Below the pieces are notes generated by a model. That model ran no database searches. It saw nothing but the letters and a program-made list of their open reading frames with translations, and was not told the DNA's origin. A DNA stretch of 23,777 nt from SFEL01 sp045592165 (GTDB lineage Bacteria > Bacillota > Clostridia > Christensenellales > CAG-138). This document shows positions 7,195 to 14,472 of the stretch, one piece after another (positions within the stretch are counted from its first letter, which is position 1; each line of letters starts with the position of its first letter). Made by a program: the position numbers and the translations under genes. The stretch is from the NCBI GenBank assembly GCA_045592165.1, contig JAZNUG010000160.1:1-23777 (forward strand). Direction: 5' to 3'.

Positions 7195-7731
7195 ATGAAA
7201 AAACTGCTGGTTGTTATTGATTATCAGAATGACTTTGTAGACGGCTCCCTTGGCTTTGAGGGCGCAGAAAAGCTGGATGGTCCCATCGTGGAGCGCATAC
7301 TTCAATACAGGGCGGAAGGCCATGATGTGGCTTTCACAAGGGATACCCATTATCAGGATTACCTTGAAACACAGGAAGGCAGGAAACTGCCGGTTGTTCA
7401 CTGCATAAAGGGTACCCACGGCTGGGAGATATACGGAGAAACCGCAAAGCAGGTGCAGGAAGGCGACGAAATAATCGATAAGCCCACCTTCGGCAGCATG
7501 GCGCTGGGCGAATTTGCCATTGAGGGCGCATATGACGAGATTGAGCTGGTCGGCCTTGTTTCAAATATCTGCGTTATGACCAACGCTGCCATACTCAAAA
7601 CCGCCCTGCCCGAGGCCCAGATAACCGTAAACGCAGCCCTTACCGCATCCCATGATGCGGATATGAACCGCAAGGCCCTGGATGTTCTTGAGGGCATACA
7701 GGTAAACGTGATAAACAGAAAAGGAGAATAG
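7195..7731 (+). CDS. Nicotinamidase/isochorismatase-like cysteine hydrolase
   Basis: A 178-residue cytoplasmic hydrolase. The catalytic triad of the family is in place: Asp9 in VIDYQNDF, Lys96 in IIDKPTFGS and Cys126 in VSNICVMTN, preceded by the usual cis-peptide-forming segment. Asp50 and His52 (TRDTH) with His69 match the metal site of true nicotinamidases (PncA), which isochorismatases lack, so nicotinamide deamidation to nicotinate in NAD salvage is the best guess. The length is close to PncA enzymes. The start is ATG at 7195 with GAGGAGG upstream. It begins 24 bases after the exporter gene and ends one base before the nitroreductase start codon. Another amide substrate is possible. Confidence 0.85.
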   Translation: MKKLLVVIDYQNDFVDGSLGFEGAEKLDGPIVERILQYRAEGHDVAFTRDTHYQDYLETQEGRKLPVVHCIKGTHGWEIYGETAKQVQEGDEIIDKPTFGSMALGEFAIEGAYDEIELVGLVSNICVMTNAAILKTALPEAQITVNAALTASHDADMNRKALDVLEGIQVNVINRKGE

Positions 7732-7732
7732 T

Positions 7733-8257
7733 ATGACTAATGCAGTATTGGATGCCCTGAAGAACAGACGCAGCATACGCAAGTACAAGGCAGAACAGAT
7801 AACCGATGAGGAGCTTAATGCGGTGCTTGAAGCGGGAACATTTGCCCCCACCGGCATGAACTTCCAGTCTCCCCTGATGGTAGTGGTGCAGGATGCGGAG
7901 ACCGTTGCAAAGCTTTCCCGCATGAATGCCGCCGTAATGGGTCAGACAGATTCCGATCCCTTCTACGGTGCACCCACTGTGGTTATCGTTCTTGCAGACA
8001 GCGAGAATTACAACGGATTTGCAGACGGCTGCCTTGTAATGGGCAACCTTATGAACGCCGCATACAGCATCGGCCTTGGCTCCTGCTGGATAAACCGCGC
8101 CCGTGAAATGTTCGAAACCGACGAGGGCCGTGAAATGCTCAGGGCATGGGGCATTGACGACAAATACACCGGCGTGGGCAACTGCATACTGGGATATCCC
8201 GATTGTCCCCACCCCGAAGCAAGGCCCCGCAAGGAAGGCTATGTGGTCAGGGTGTAA
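7733..8257 (+). CDS. Nitroreductase-family FMN oxidoreductase
   Basis: A 174-residue flavoprotein of the nitroreductase fold. RRSIRKYK at residues 12-19 is the N-terminal FMN-phosphate binding motif of the family, followed by GTFAPTGMNFQSP and, near the middle, MNAAYSIGLGSCW, both typical. The short C-terminus ends in GYPDCPHPEARPRKEGYV, also family-like. Such enzymes use NAD(P)H to reduce varied substrates; the physiological one is unknown here. The start is ATG at 7733 with AAAGGAG upstream, one base after the preceding stop codon. Its 3' end overlaps the 3' end of feoB by 11 bases on the opposite strand, with no terminator hairpin between them. Confidence 0.9.
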   Translation: MTNAVLDALKNRRSIRKYKAEQITDEELNAVLEAGTFAPTGMNFQSPLMVVVQDAETVAKLSRMNAAVMGQTDSDPFYGAPTVVIVLADSENYNGFADGCLVMGNLMNAAYSIGLGSCWINRAREMFETDEGREMLRAWGIDDKYTGVGNCILGYPDCPHPEARPRKEGYVVRV

Positions 8258-10280
8258 AAAGCCTTACCGCACAATTAAAAACAAAGCATAGCGTCATGCC
8301 CGCAAGGGCAGGCACAATTATGGAGACCAGGGTCCATTTGAGACTGCCGGTCTCTTTTTTTATCGTAAGGCAGGCGGTGGCGCAGGGCCAATGCATAAGG
8401 GAAAACAGCAGCATGGATACAGCGGTGGTCCAGCTCCATCCATTCTGCAGCAGCATCAGCTTCAGCTGTTCAAGGCTTGTGTAGTCAATGAGGGTGCTCT
8501 GTGCCGTGTATGCCATCAGCATAACCGGGATAACTATTTCGTTTGCAGGGAAGCCCAATATAAAGGCCAGCAGTATTACACCATCCAGCCCCAGCAGCCT
8601 TGCAAAGGGATCCAGAAAGTCAGAGCTTATGCTAAGGAGGGATACGCCGCTTATCTGCAGATTTGCCATCAGCCATATGACAAGCCCTGCGGGAGCAGCG
8701 GCGCATACTGCCCTCCCCAGCACGAAAGCCGTCCTGTCCAGCATAGAGCGCAGAATCACCCTGCCCACCTGAGGGGGACGGTATGGGGGCAATTCAAGGG
8801 TAAAGGATGACGGGACACCTTTCAGCAGGGTTGCGGACAGCAGGCGGGATGCCGCAAAGGTCATGACGATGCCAAGCACGATCACACCTGTCAGCAGCAG
8901 GGCTGAGGTCAGGGAAGCGCCCATACCCCTCGAGGAGGATACAAAGAACATGGATATTACCGCAATAAGGGTGGGAAAGCGGCCGTTGCAGGGTACAAAG
9001 CTGTTTGTGATAATCGCAATGAGCCGCTCTCTGGGCGAGTCGATTATGCGGCAGCCTGTGATGCCGACGGCATTGCATCCAAACCCCATGCACATGGTGA
9101 GGGCCTGTTTGCCGCAGGCATGGCAGGCTTTGAAGCACCTGTCCAGATTGAAGGCCACCCGGGGGAGGTAGCCAAGGTCTTCCAGCAGGGTGAACAACGG
9201 AAAGAATATTGCCATAGGGGGCAGCATAACGGCCACAACCCATGCCGCTACACGGTATACTCCCAACAGCAGCATTTCATACAGCCAGGGGGGCAGAGAA
9301 GTGCTGCGGCATAGTTCCAACAGTTTATCCTGCAGACCGAAAAGCAGCTCGCTCAGAAGCTGGGAAGGATAGTTTGCTCCGGAAATGGTGAGCCAGAGTA
9401 TACCCAGCAGCAGGCACAGCATGGCAGGGAAACCGGTAAGCGGGCGGGTAAGCAGCTTATCTATCCGTCTGTCCCGGTTAAAGGATTCCGGCTGCACATG
9501 CACCGTGTCCCGGTATATGTGGGATGCAAGGGCGGATATGGAAGCGGTTACCGTGTCATTTATGCGCTGGAAATCCATTCCGTTTTCCGCAAGGTTTTGT
9601 TTCACTGTATTCAGCTGATTTTTCAGCGCCGTTTCGTCATTTCCCGGGGAATTTGTACCGTCCAGCAGGCGAAGCGCGGCGTATTTTCGCCGGGCTTTAT
9701 CCCGATGGGAAATAAATGGAGTTATTTCCCGAACGGCATTGCTGACAGGTTCGGGATATTGCGGGCGAAGGGGTGAGTTTTCTGCGCTGACGGCCCTTTC
9801 TATGGCGGGCAGTATGAGGGACGGCCCATTCTTTGAGCGGGCGGTAAGGCCTGTAACCGGTACGCCCAGCCTGTGGGCAAGGCGGGGGATGTCTATGGTT
9901 ATGCCGTTGCGCCGGGCCTCGTCCATAAGGTTTACGCATACGAGAACTTTATCCGTGATTTCCAGCGTTTGCAGCACAAGATTCAGGTTGCGCTCAAGGC
10001 AGGTTCCGTCGCATACCACTACGGTAAGGTCAGCTTCTCCGGACAGTATGTAATCCCGGGCTATCTCTTCCTCCGCAGAGCGGGCGGCCAGGGAATAGCA
10101 GCCGGGCAGATCCACAATGCGGTAATTCTGCCCATTGAAGCTGAAGCGGCCCTCCGCCCGGGATACAGTTTTGCCGGGCCAGTTGCCGGTATGCTGATTC
10201 AACCCTGTAAGGCCGTTGAACAGGGTGCTTTTGCCTACGTTGGGATTACCCATGAGGGCGATGGTGATAACATCTCCCAT
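8247..10280 (-). CDS. feoB: Ferrous iron transport protein B
   Basis: A 677-residue Fe(II) transporter. The N-terminal cytoplasmic G domain has G1 GNPNVGKST, G3 DLPGCYSL and G4 NLMD. A helical spacer follows, then the membrane domain with its two Gate regions. The strongly conserved CMGFGCNAVGITGCRIIDS and the ITNSFVPCNGRFPTL stretch are both present. The start is placed at ATG 10278-10280: GAGGAG lies nine bases upstream and the protein then begins MGDVITIALMG. A TTG five codons earlier is possible but overlaps this ribosome binding site. FeoA ends one base upstream, so the genes are coupled. The length is in the usual range for clostridial FeoB, shorter than E. coli FeoB. No FeoC gene is seen. 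Confidence 0.97.
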   Translation of the reverse strand: MGDVITIALMGNPNVGKSTLFNGLTGLNQHTGNWPGKTVSRAEGRFSFNGQNYRIVDLPGCYSLAARSAEEEIARDYILSGEADLTVVVCDGTCLERNLNLVLQTLEITDKVLVCVNLMDEARRNGITIDIPRLAHRLGVPVTGLTARSKNGPSLILPAIERAVSAENSPLRPQYPEPVSNAVREITPFISHRDKARRKYAALRLLDGTNSPGNDETALKNQLNTVKQNLAENGMDFQRINDTVTASISALASHIYRDTVHVQPESFNRDRRIDKLLTRPLTGFPAMLCLLLGILWLTISGANYPSQLLSELLFGLQDKLLELCRSTSLPPWLYEMLLLGVYRVAAWVVAVMLPPMAIFFPLFTLLEDLGYLPRVAFNLDRCFKACHACGKQALTMCMGFGCNAVGITGCRIIDSPRERLIAIITNSFVPCNGRFPTLIAVISMFFVSSSRGMGASLTSALLLTGVIVLGIVMTFAASRLLSATLLKGVPSSFTLELPPYRPPQVGRVILRSMLDRTAFVLGRAVCAAAPAGLVIWLMANLQISGVSLLSISSDFLDPFARLLGLDGVILLAFILGFPANEIVIPVMLMAYTAQSTLIDYTSLEQLKLMLLQNGWSWTTAVSMLLFSLMHWPCATACLTIKKETGSLKWTLVSIIVPALAGMTLCFVFNCAVRLFTP

Positions 10281-10281
10281 G

Positions 10282-10512
10282 CTATATCTCCTCAATTATC
10301 ACGCTCGCCGCATCATCGCGGCGCAATGCTATGACGGCGCCTCTGATAAGGTATGCAGTGGGATCGCCCAGGGGGCTTTTCATAAGGCATTCCACCCGCG
10401 CCCCCTCCACAAGGCCCATATCCCTGAGCCGTCTTCTGATGCCTCCTTTGGCATACATATCCGATACTACGGCAACTGCGCCGGGAGAAATATCGCACAG
10501 CCTGTTTTTCAT
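10282..10512 (-). CDS. feoA: Ferrous iron transport protein A
   Basis: A 76-residue SH3-like protein that supports FeoB-dependent iron uptake at the cytoplasmic face. Recognisable features are LCDISPGAVAVVSDM near the start, IRRRLRDMGLVEGARVECL and, near the end, GAVIALRRDDAASVIIEEI, the common FeoA layout. The start is placed at ATG 10510-10512 because GGAGG sits eight bases upstream; a longer frame exists upstream but has no such site and reads unlike FeoA. Its last codons carry the ribosome binding site of feoB. An imperfect palindrome about 27 bases upstream may be a metal-regulator site. Confidence 0.95.
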   Translation of the reverse strand: MKNRLCDISPGAVAVVSDMYAKGGIRRRLRDMGLVEGARVECLMKSPLGDPTAYLIRGAVIALRRDDAASVIIEEI

Positions 10513-10538
10513 ATTGTCCGCCTCCGATGCTTTTAAAT

Positions 10539-10563
10539 GGAATAACACACAATATGATATTCC
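10539..10563. promoter_or_regulatory. Imperfect palindrome upstream of feoAB, possible iron-regulator site
   Basis: Arms GGAATAACA and TGATATTCC (eight of nine positions complementary) are separated by seven AT-rich bases. The position, just upstream of feoA, is where a Fur- or DtxR-type repressor would bind. It does not match a Fur or DtxR consensus well enough to name the regulator. Confidence 0.45.
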
Positions 10564-10587
10564 ACATATATGCATACTGTTACAAAA

Positions 10588-10612
10588 CAAAGGCCGCCCG
10601 AAGGGGAGGCCT
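10588..10612 (-). terminator. Terminator of the threonine/ACT/DUF2007-like gene cluster
   Basis: Read on the minus strand, AAGGCC and CCC pair with GGG and GGCCTT around one mismatch and a four-base loop, followed by TTTGTTTTG. It lies 15 bases beyond the stop codon of the small gene at 10627-10872 and separates that cluster from feoA. Confidence 0.7.
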
Positions 10613-10626
10613 TATGTGTATTGCGG

Positions 10627-10872
10627 TTATTTGTTTATAAGATAGCAGGCTTTTTCGTAGTCGCTGCGGTGAACGTATATGGTGTACTGATAAGCGTAAT
10701 TGGAGCTTTGACCAAAGGAACCTGTGCGCCCTCTCGTATAGCTTCCGGAGGAGCGGCTGTCGGTCTTTATGCGGTAATTTATGCCGTTCTGCGAAAGTGC
10801 ATCCCGTACCTGAGCCTGCTTTTCCATGCTGTAAGTGGTCAGCAGTTCCCGTCTGTTGAATATTGTTATCAC
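10627..10872 (-). CDS. Small protein, DUF2007-like (putative signal-transducing)
   Basis: An 81-residue protein. The pattern ELLTTYSMEKQAQVRDALSQ, then NGINYRIKT, and at the end YTIYVHRSDYEKACYLI resembles the DUF2007 fold, a small ferredoxin-like domain suggested to be related to GlnB-type signal proteins. A low-complexity Ser/Gly/Arg/Tyr linker (about residues 40-58) is inserted in the middle. The start is GTG at 10870-10872, with AAAGGA about nine bases upstream. It is the last gene of the minus-strand run, 27 bases after the ACT-domain gene, and is followed by a terminator. The function is unknown and the family call is tentative. Confidence 0.65.
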   Translation of the reverse strand: MITIFNRRELLTTYSMEKQAQVRDALSQNGINYRIKTDSRSSGSYTRGRTGSFGQSSNYAYQYTIYVHRSDYEKACYLINK

Positions 10873-10899
10873 GGGCGGTTTCCTTTCTGGCGGTTTGCT

Positions 10900-11337
10900 T
10901 TATTCTATGGCCACCAGCTTTGCGCTGCGTACCCCCTTGAGGGTATGTAGCTGGGCAACTATGGCCTCGGTGGTCATGGATATGTTTGTCATATCCACCG
11001 ACAGCACTACGCTTGCAATGCCGTGAATGGGCAGGCTCTGGGTGATGGTGAGAATGTTTGCCCCCATGCCGGAAAAGCCGTTGAGCACCTCGCTGAGTAT
11101 GCCCTGCTCATGGGAGAGCATCATGGAAAATACGGCCTTTTTGCAGGCGGTGTCGTTGCTGGGGGAGAAAATATAGTCCTTGTATTTGTAATAGGTGCTG
11201 CGGGATATGCCAACCAGCTTTACCGCCTCGCTGACCTCATGGACCCTGCCTTCGCGGAGCATATTGCGGGCTTCCACTACCTTTTCGTAGTAGTCGGGCA
11301 GTATTCTTTTATCCACGATAAGATAATTGCTCTGCAT
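10900..11337 (-). CDS. ACT-domain protein of the PheB/UPF0735 family
   Basis: A 145-residue protein. The N-terminal half is a predicted HTH-like region (HEVSEAVKLVGISRSTYYKYKDYI, about residues 33-56), and the C-terminal half is an ACT domain beginning AVFSMMLSHEQGILSEVLN and ending LHTLKGVRSAKLVAIE. This layout is that of UPF0735/PheB proteins, long linked to amino acid metabolism genes in Bacillota without a settled function. ACT domains bind amino acids, and the position beside thrC and apgM suggests it senses a threonine-pathway amino acid. The start is ATG at 11335-11337 with AGGAGG seven bases upstream. It begins ten bases after the apgM-like gene stop codon, so they are one transcript. 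Confidence 0.88.
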   Translation of the reverse strand: MQSNYLIVDKRILPDYYEKVVEARNMLREGRVHEVSEAVKLVGISRSTYYKYKDYIFSPSNDTACKKAVFSMMLSHEQGILSEVLNGFSGMGANILTITQSLPIHGIASVVLSVDMTNISMTTEAIVAQLHTLKGVRSAKLVAIE

Positions 11338-11347
11338 AGGCTACCTC

Positions 11348-12562
11348 CTAAAATTCCAGCCCGGTAAATTTCTTCATCAGGGTGTAACCCTCTTCCACGT
11401 GGAGACCGCAGGCCGCGGCGGATGCTTCGGTATAAACCGCGGGGCCCTGACGCTCACAGTCGCTTCTGTACAGAACGAAGGGAACTGCATCTGTGGAGTG
11501 GGTGCGGATTTCGATAGGGGTGGGATGATCGGGCAGCAGCATTATGGCGTAATCTTCTCCTGCGGCTTTAAGTCCATCTTCAAGATAGCCCAGAATGTCC
11601 TTATCGATGGCTTCGATTGCATCTATCTTGCACTGTATGTCACCTGCATGTCCGCTCTCATCGGGGGCTTCCACGTGGATATAAACGAAATCAACATCCG
11701 AGGTGAGCAGCTCAAGGGCCTTTCTGCCCTTTGCGGCGAAGTCGGTGCGCTTGGCACCTGTTGCACCCTCAACGAAAGGCACTTCCATGCCGGCACATAT
11801 TCCAAGTCCCTTGATAAGGTCAACGGCGCATACCACACCGCCCTTAAGGCCGTAAAGCTCCTCAAAGGGGGCAAGGGCGGGTTTGGTGCCCTCTCCCCAG
11901 AACCAGCAGGTATTGGCGGGATTTTCGCCCTTTGCAATGCGGGCAAGGTTTACGGGATGGTCTTTCAGCAGTTGGTGGGAATCCAGCATGAACTTTGTAA
12001 GCCTTTCGCCGTAGCGGCCCTTGGGCAGGCAGCCGCGCACAGGCTTGCCGGTGATATCGTGGGGCGGGGTAAGGTCGGTACCCACCTGAGCGTTTTTGAT
12101 TACCAGACAATGGCGGTAGCTTATGCCGGTATAAAGGTGCATATCCTCGGTATTGAGATGCTGGGCCACGTATTCCACCAGCTCTTTGGCTTCCTCGGTG
12201 GATATTTCATCGGAGGAGTAGTCTATCATGGTCTTGTCCTGATAGTCCTCTTCATCGGATACGGTGGAGATATTGCAGCGTATGGCAATGTCATTGGGGC
12301 CAAGGTCTATGCCCATGCTGACAGCTTCCAATGGGGAACGGCCCCGATAGTAAATGGAAGGATCGTAGCCCATTACCGCAAGATTTGCTATATCGGACTG
12401 GGGGTGCATGCCTTCGGGGATGGTGCGGGCGGTGCCGCATACGCCCCGGCTTGCAAGGGCATCCATGTTGGGCTTATGGGCAACCTCCATGGGGGTTTTG
12501 TTGCCAAGTTCGGGTATCGGTCTGTCGGCCATGCCGTCGCAGAGCAGTACGATGTATTTCAT
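11348..12562 (-). CDS. apgM: ApgM-type cofactor-independent phosphoglycerate mutase homologue, possible homoserine kinase analogue
   Basis: A 404-residue member of the alkaline-phosphatase superfamily. The N-terminus CDGMADRP holds metal-ligand Asp9. HPQSDIANL contains the likely nucleophile Ser56, and MGYDPSIYYRGRSPLEA plus IAIRCN are diagnostic of the archaeal-type mutase family. The C-terminal metal motif is DHPTPIEIRTHSTDAVPF. By homology it would interconvert 3- and 2-phosphoglycerate. However, it is encoded directly between thrC and an ACT-domain gene, and homologues in such threonine clusters have been annotated as functional analogues of homoserine kinase. The sequence alone does not decide between these roles. 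The start is ATG at 12560-12562, 20 bases after the thrC stop codon, with AAAGGA upstream. Confidence 0.88.
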   Translation of the reverse strand: MKYIVLLCDGMADRPIPELGNKTPMEVAHKPNMDALASRGVCGTARTIPEGMHPQSDIANLAVMGYDPSIYYRGRSPLEAVSMGIDLGPNDIAIRCNISTVSDEEDYQDKTMIDYSSDEISTEEAKELVEYVAQHLNTEDMHLYTGISYRHCLVIKNAQVGTDLTPPHDITGKPVRGCLPKGRYGERLTKFMLDSHQLLKDHPVNLARIAKGENPANTCWFWGEGTKPALAPFEELYGLKGGVVCAVDLIKGLGICAGMEVPFVEGATGAKRTDFAAKGRKALELLTSDVDFVYIHVEAPDESGHAGDIQCKIDAIEAIDKDILGYLEDGLKAAGEDYAIMLLPDHPTPIEIRTHSTDAVPFVLYRSDCERQGPAVYTEASAAACGLHVEEGYTLMKKFTGLEF

Positions 12563-12582
12563 AGGCGGTGTCCTTTCTTTGT

Positions 12583-14067
12583 TTAACCGATAAATCCTTC
12601 AGAGAGGAAGCTGCGCATATGTGCGGGGGGAATGGAGCTGGTGAAGCGCTCCTGTGCATCCCTGAGGTTTGCAAGGGCGGCAGGGGGATTGAGGCCGGAT
12701 ATTTCCGCAACTCTGTTCAGCAGGTCAAATTCCTCGCCGGAGCAGTCCGCATCCAGCGCCTTGAGCACGCTGAGAGGGAATTTGAAGGGGCTGGCAGTGG
12801 AGGCGATGACAGTGGGGGTGCTGTCGCCGGTGCGGGCCTTGTAGGCACCGTATACGTTTATTGCAACGGCAGTATGGGGGTCGGCAAGGTAACCCTTGTC
12901 TGCAAATACCTTCTTTATGGTGTCCGCTGCCATTGCATCATCCGCATAGCCGCAGTCAAAGCGGGCCTGTATTGCAGCCCTGAGGGAGTCGCTTACCTGA
13001 TACCTGCCCTCCTTTGCAAGGGAGGCCATATAGCCCTTTACCTCGGCGGAATCGCCGCACTCCATGTACAGCAGCCTCTCCAGATTGGAGGAGATGAGTA
13101 TATCCATGGAAGGGGAGGTAGTGAGGAAGAAGGGGCGGTTGCGGTCATATACACCGGTGGAGATAAAATCTGTCAGCACGTTGTTGCTGTTGGACGCGCA
13201 GATGAAGCGGTTTACAGGCAGGCCGCAGAGTTCCGCAATGCGGGCGGCAAGTATGTTGCCGAAGTTGCCTGTGGGTACGCAGATGTTGATTTTATCCCCA
13301 AGGGCCAGACTGCCGGAATTTACAAGGTCGCAGTATGCGGAGAAGTAATATGCCACCTGGGGAACAAGCCTGCCCCAGTTGATGGAATTTGCAGAGGAAA
13401 GGCGCAGGCCGGATTTGAGCAGCTCTGCATTATAGTCTGCGTCGGTGAATATGGCCTTTACGCCGGTCTGAGCATCGTCAAAGTTGCCGTCCACGGCGGT
13501 GACAAGCACGTTTTCGCCCTTCTGGGTGGTCATCTGCAGCTTCTGTATGGGGCTGGTGCCGCCGTTGGGGTAGAATACGCATATCTTGGTGCCGTCTACG
13601 TCGGCAAAGCCCTCAAGGGCGGCCTTGCCTGTATCGCCGGAGGTGGCAACAAGGATTACGATATCCTCATTTACGCCCTTTTTCCTTGCGGAGGCGGTGA
13701 GAAGATAGGGGAGAATCTGCAGGGCGAAATCCTTGAAGGCGGAGGTGGGGCCGTGGAACAGCTCCAGAATGTATGCGGAATCACCTATCTTTACCACGGG
13801 GGCGGTGTTTTCGCCAAAACGGTCCGGGGCGTATGCGGCATTGGTGTAGCGCTCCAGTTCCTCAGCAGAGAAGTCCTCCAGGAATCTGCCCATCACGGCT
13901 GCGGCACGGCCGGCGTAATTGAGCTTTGCCATGGCGGAAATATCCTCGGCGGAGAAAGCGGGGAAGCTTTCCGGCAGGAAAAGACCACCGTCGGGGGATA
14001 TGCCGGTAAGTATGGCCTTGGATGCGGATACGGAAACGCCGCTGTCGCGGGTGCAGGTGTATTTCAT
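12583..14067 (-). CDS. thrC: Threonine synthase
   Basis: A 494-residue PLP enzyme converting O-phosphohomoserine to threonine, the last pathway step. The PLP-binding lysine is Lys112 in HGPTSAFKDFALQ. The N-terminal SPDGGLFLPE and the glycine-rich phosphate loop ATSGDTGKAALEG follow the family pattern. The length fits the long bacterial ThrC class. The start is placed at ATG 14065-14067, eight bases after GGAGG. An in-frame ATG at 14080-14082 would place that ribosome binding site inside the gene and lacks one of its own. A good promoter lies just upstream, with a leader of about 30 bases, too short for an attenuator or riboswitch. The apgM-like and ACT genes follow within 20 and 10 bases. 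Confidence 0.96.
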   Translation of the reverse strand: MKYTCTRDSGVSVSASKAILTGISPDGGLFLPESFPAFSAEDISAMAKLNYAGRAAAVMGRFLEDFSAEELERYTNAAYAPDRFGENTAPVVKIGDSAYILELFHGPTSAFKDFALQILPYLLTASARKKGVNEDIVILVATSGDTGKAALEGFADVDGTKICVFYPNGGTSPIQKLQMTTQKGENVLVTAVDGNFDDAQTGVKAIFTDADYNAELLKSGLRLSSANSINWGRLVPQVAYYFSAYCDLVNSGSLALGDKINICVPTGNFGNILAARIAELCGLPVNRFICASNSNNVLTDFISTGVYDRNRPFFLTTSPSMDILISSNLERLLYMECGDSAEVKGYMASLAKEGRYQVSDSLRAAIQARFDCGYADDAMAADTIKKVFADKGYLADPHTAVAINVYGAYKARTGDSTPTVIASTASPFKFPLSVLKALDADCSGEEFDLLNRVAEISGLNPPAALANLRDAQERFTSSIPPAHMRSFLSEGFIG

Positions 14068-14104
14068 TAGGTAAACCTCCATGTATTATCACAACAATGG
14101 ATTG

Positions 14105-14133
14105 ATTATACGATGTTTGCGAAATAAATACAA
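14105..14133 (-). promoter_or_regulatory. Promoter of the thrC-apgM-ACT operon
   Basis: On the minus strand TTGTAT (14128-14133) and TATAAT (14105-14110) are separated by 17 bases. The start point would be near 14098, giving a leader of about 30 bases. Confidence 0.7.
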
Positions 14134-14223
14134 GTGTTTTTATTTTAGAAACAAAGGGCCGGACTGCAAGCCTGTGTTTTGTTTTTTTACATAAGGCGGC
14201 CGGTGTGATTTTCAATATATACA

Positions 14224-14252
14224 GCCGATAAAAAATGTATCGGTCTTTTTTT
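14224..14252 (+). terminator. Orphan plus-strand terminator-like hairpin
   Basis: Stem GCCGATA with TATCGGT (including one G-U pair), a loop of A5TG, then C and seven T residues. It points along the plus strand, but no plus-strand gene lies directly upstream, only thrC on the other strand. It could end an antisense or small RNA, or block read-through into the next operon. Confidence 0.55.
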
Positions 14253-14472
14253 ATATACTTTCCTTCCGGAACGGATGGAAAAAAGTCGGAAAAGAAAGAG
14301 AATACCTGATAAAAACGGACGGACATGCACGGTCTTGTCAGGCTTGACTTTGCAATGAAAATAATGCAAAATATATAGGTAATAATGATATAAGATAAGA
14401 TATCCGGTTTGTGTCCATAAAAAGTCAATTATATTTAACCACCAATAAAAATTACAAACGGAGGTCGCATTA

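Larger units (their letters stand above)
14083..14472. other. Divergent intergenic region between thrC and the glycohydrolase-like gene
   Basis: About 390 bases without a credible gene. From the left it holds the thrC promoter, a long-range GGCCG/CGGCC pairing around a T-rich stretch (14157-14206), a plus-strand terminator-like hairpin (14224-14252), an inverted repeat TTTGCA-N10-TGCAAA (14349-14370) overlapping a candidate plus-strand promoter (TTGCAA, 16 bases, TATATA at 14372-14377), and an ATATCCGG octamer (14401-14408). I recognise no known riboswitch. The ribosome binding site GGAGG for the next gene is at its right end. Confidence 0.6.

Noticed and set aside
10513..10590. Longer N-terminus for FeoA
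   Set aside because: It has no ribosome binding site and adds residues unlike FeoA, while ATG 10512 has GGAGG at proper spacing.
11327..12586. 419-codon open frame on the plus strand opposite the apgM-like gene
   Set aside because: Mirror of a clearly recognisable gene, with no start site features.
12568..14070. 500-codon open frame on the plus strand opposite thrC
   Set aside because: It lies in exact codon register with thrC, has no ribosome binding site and reads as Gly/Ala/Val/Cys-rich nonsense. It results from avoidance of TTA, CTA and TCA in thrC.
14068..14104. Possible T-box or leader-peptide attenuator upstream of thrC
   Set aside because: The predicted leader is only about 30 bases, and no T-box sequence or Thr-rich short peptide with a terminator is present.
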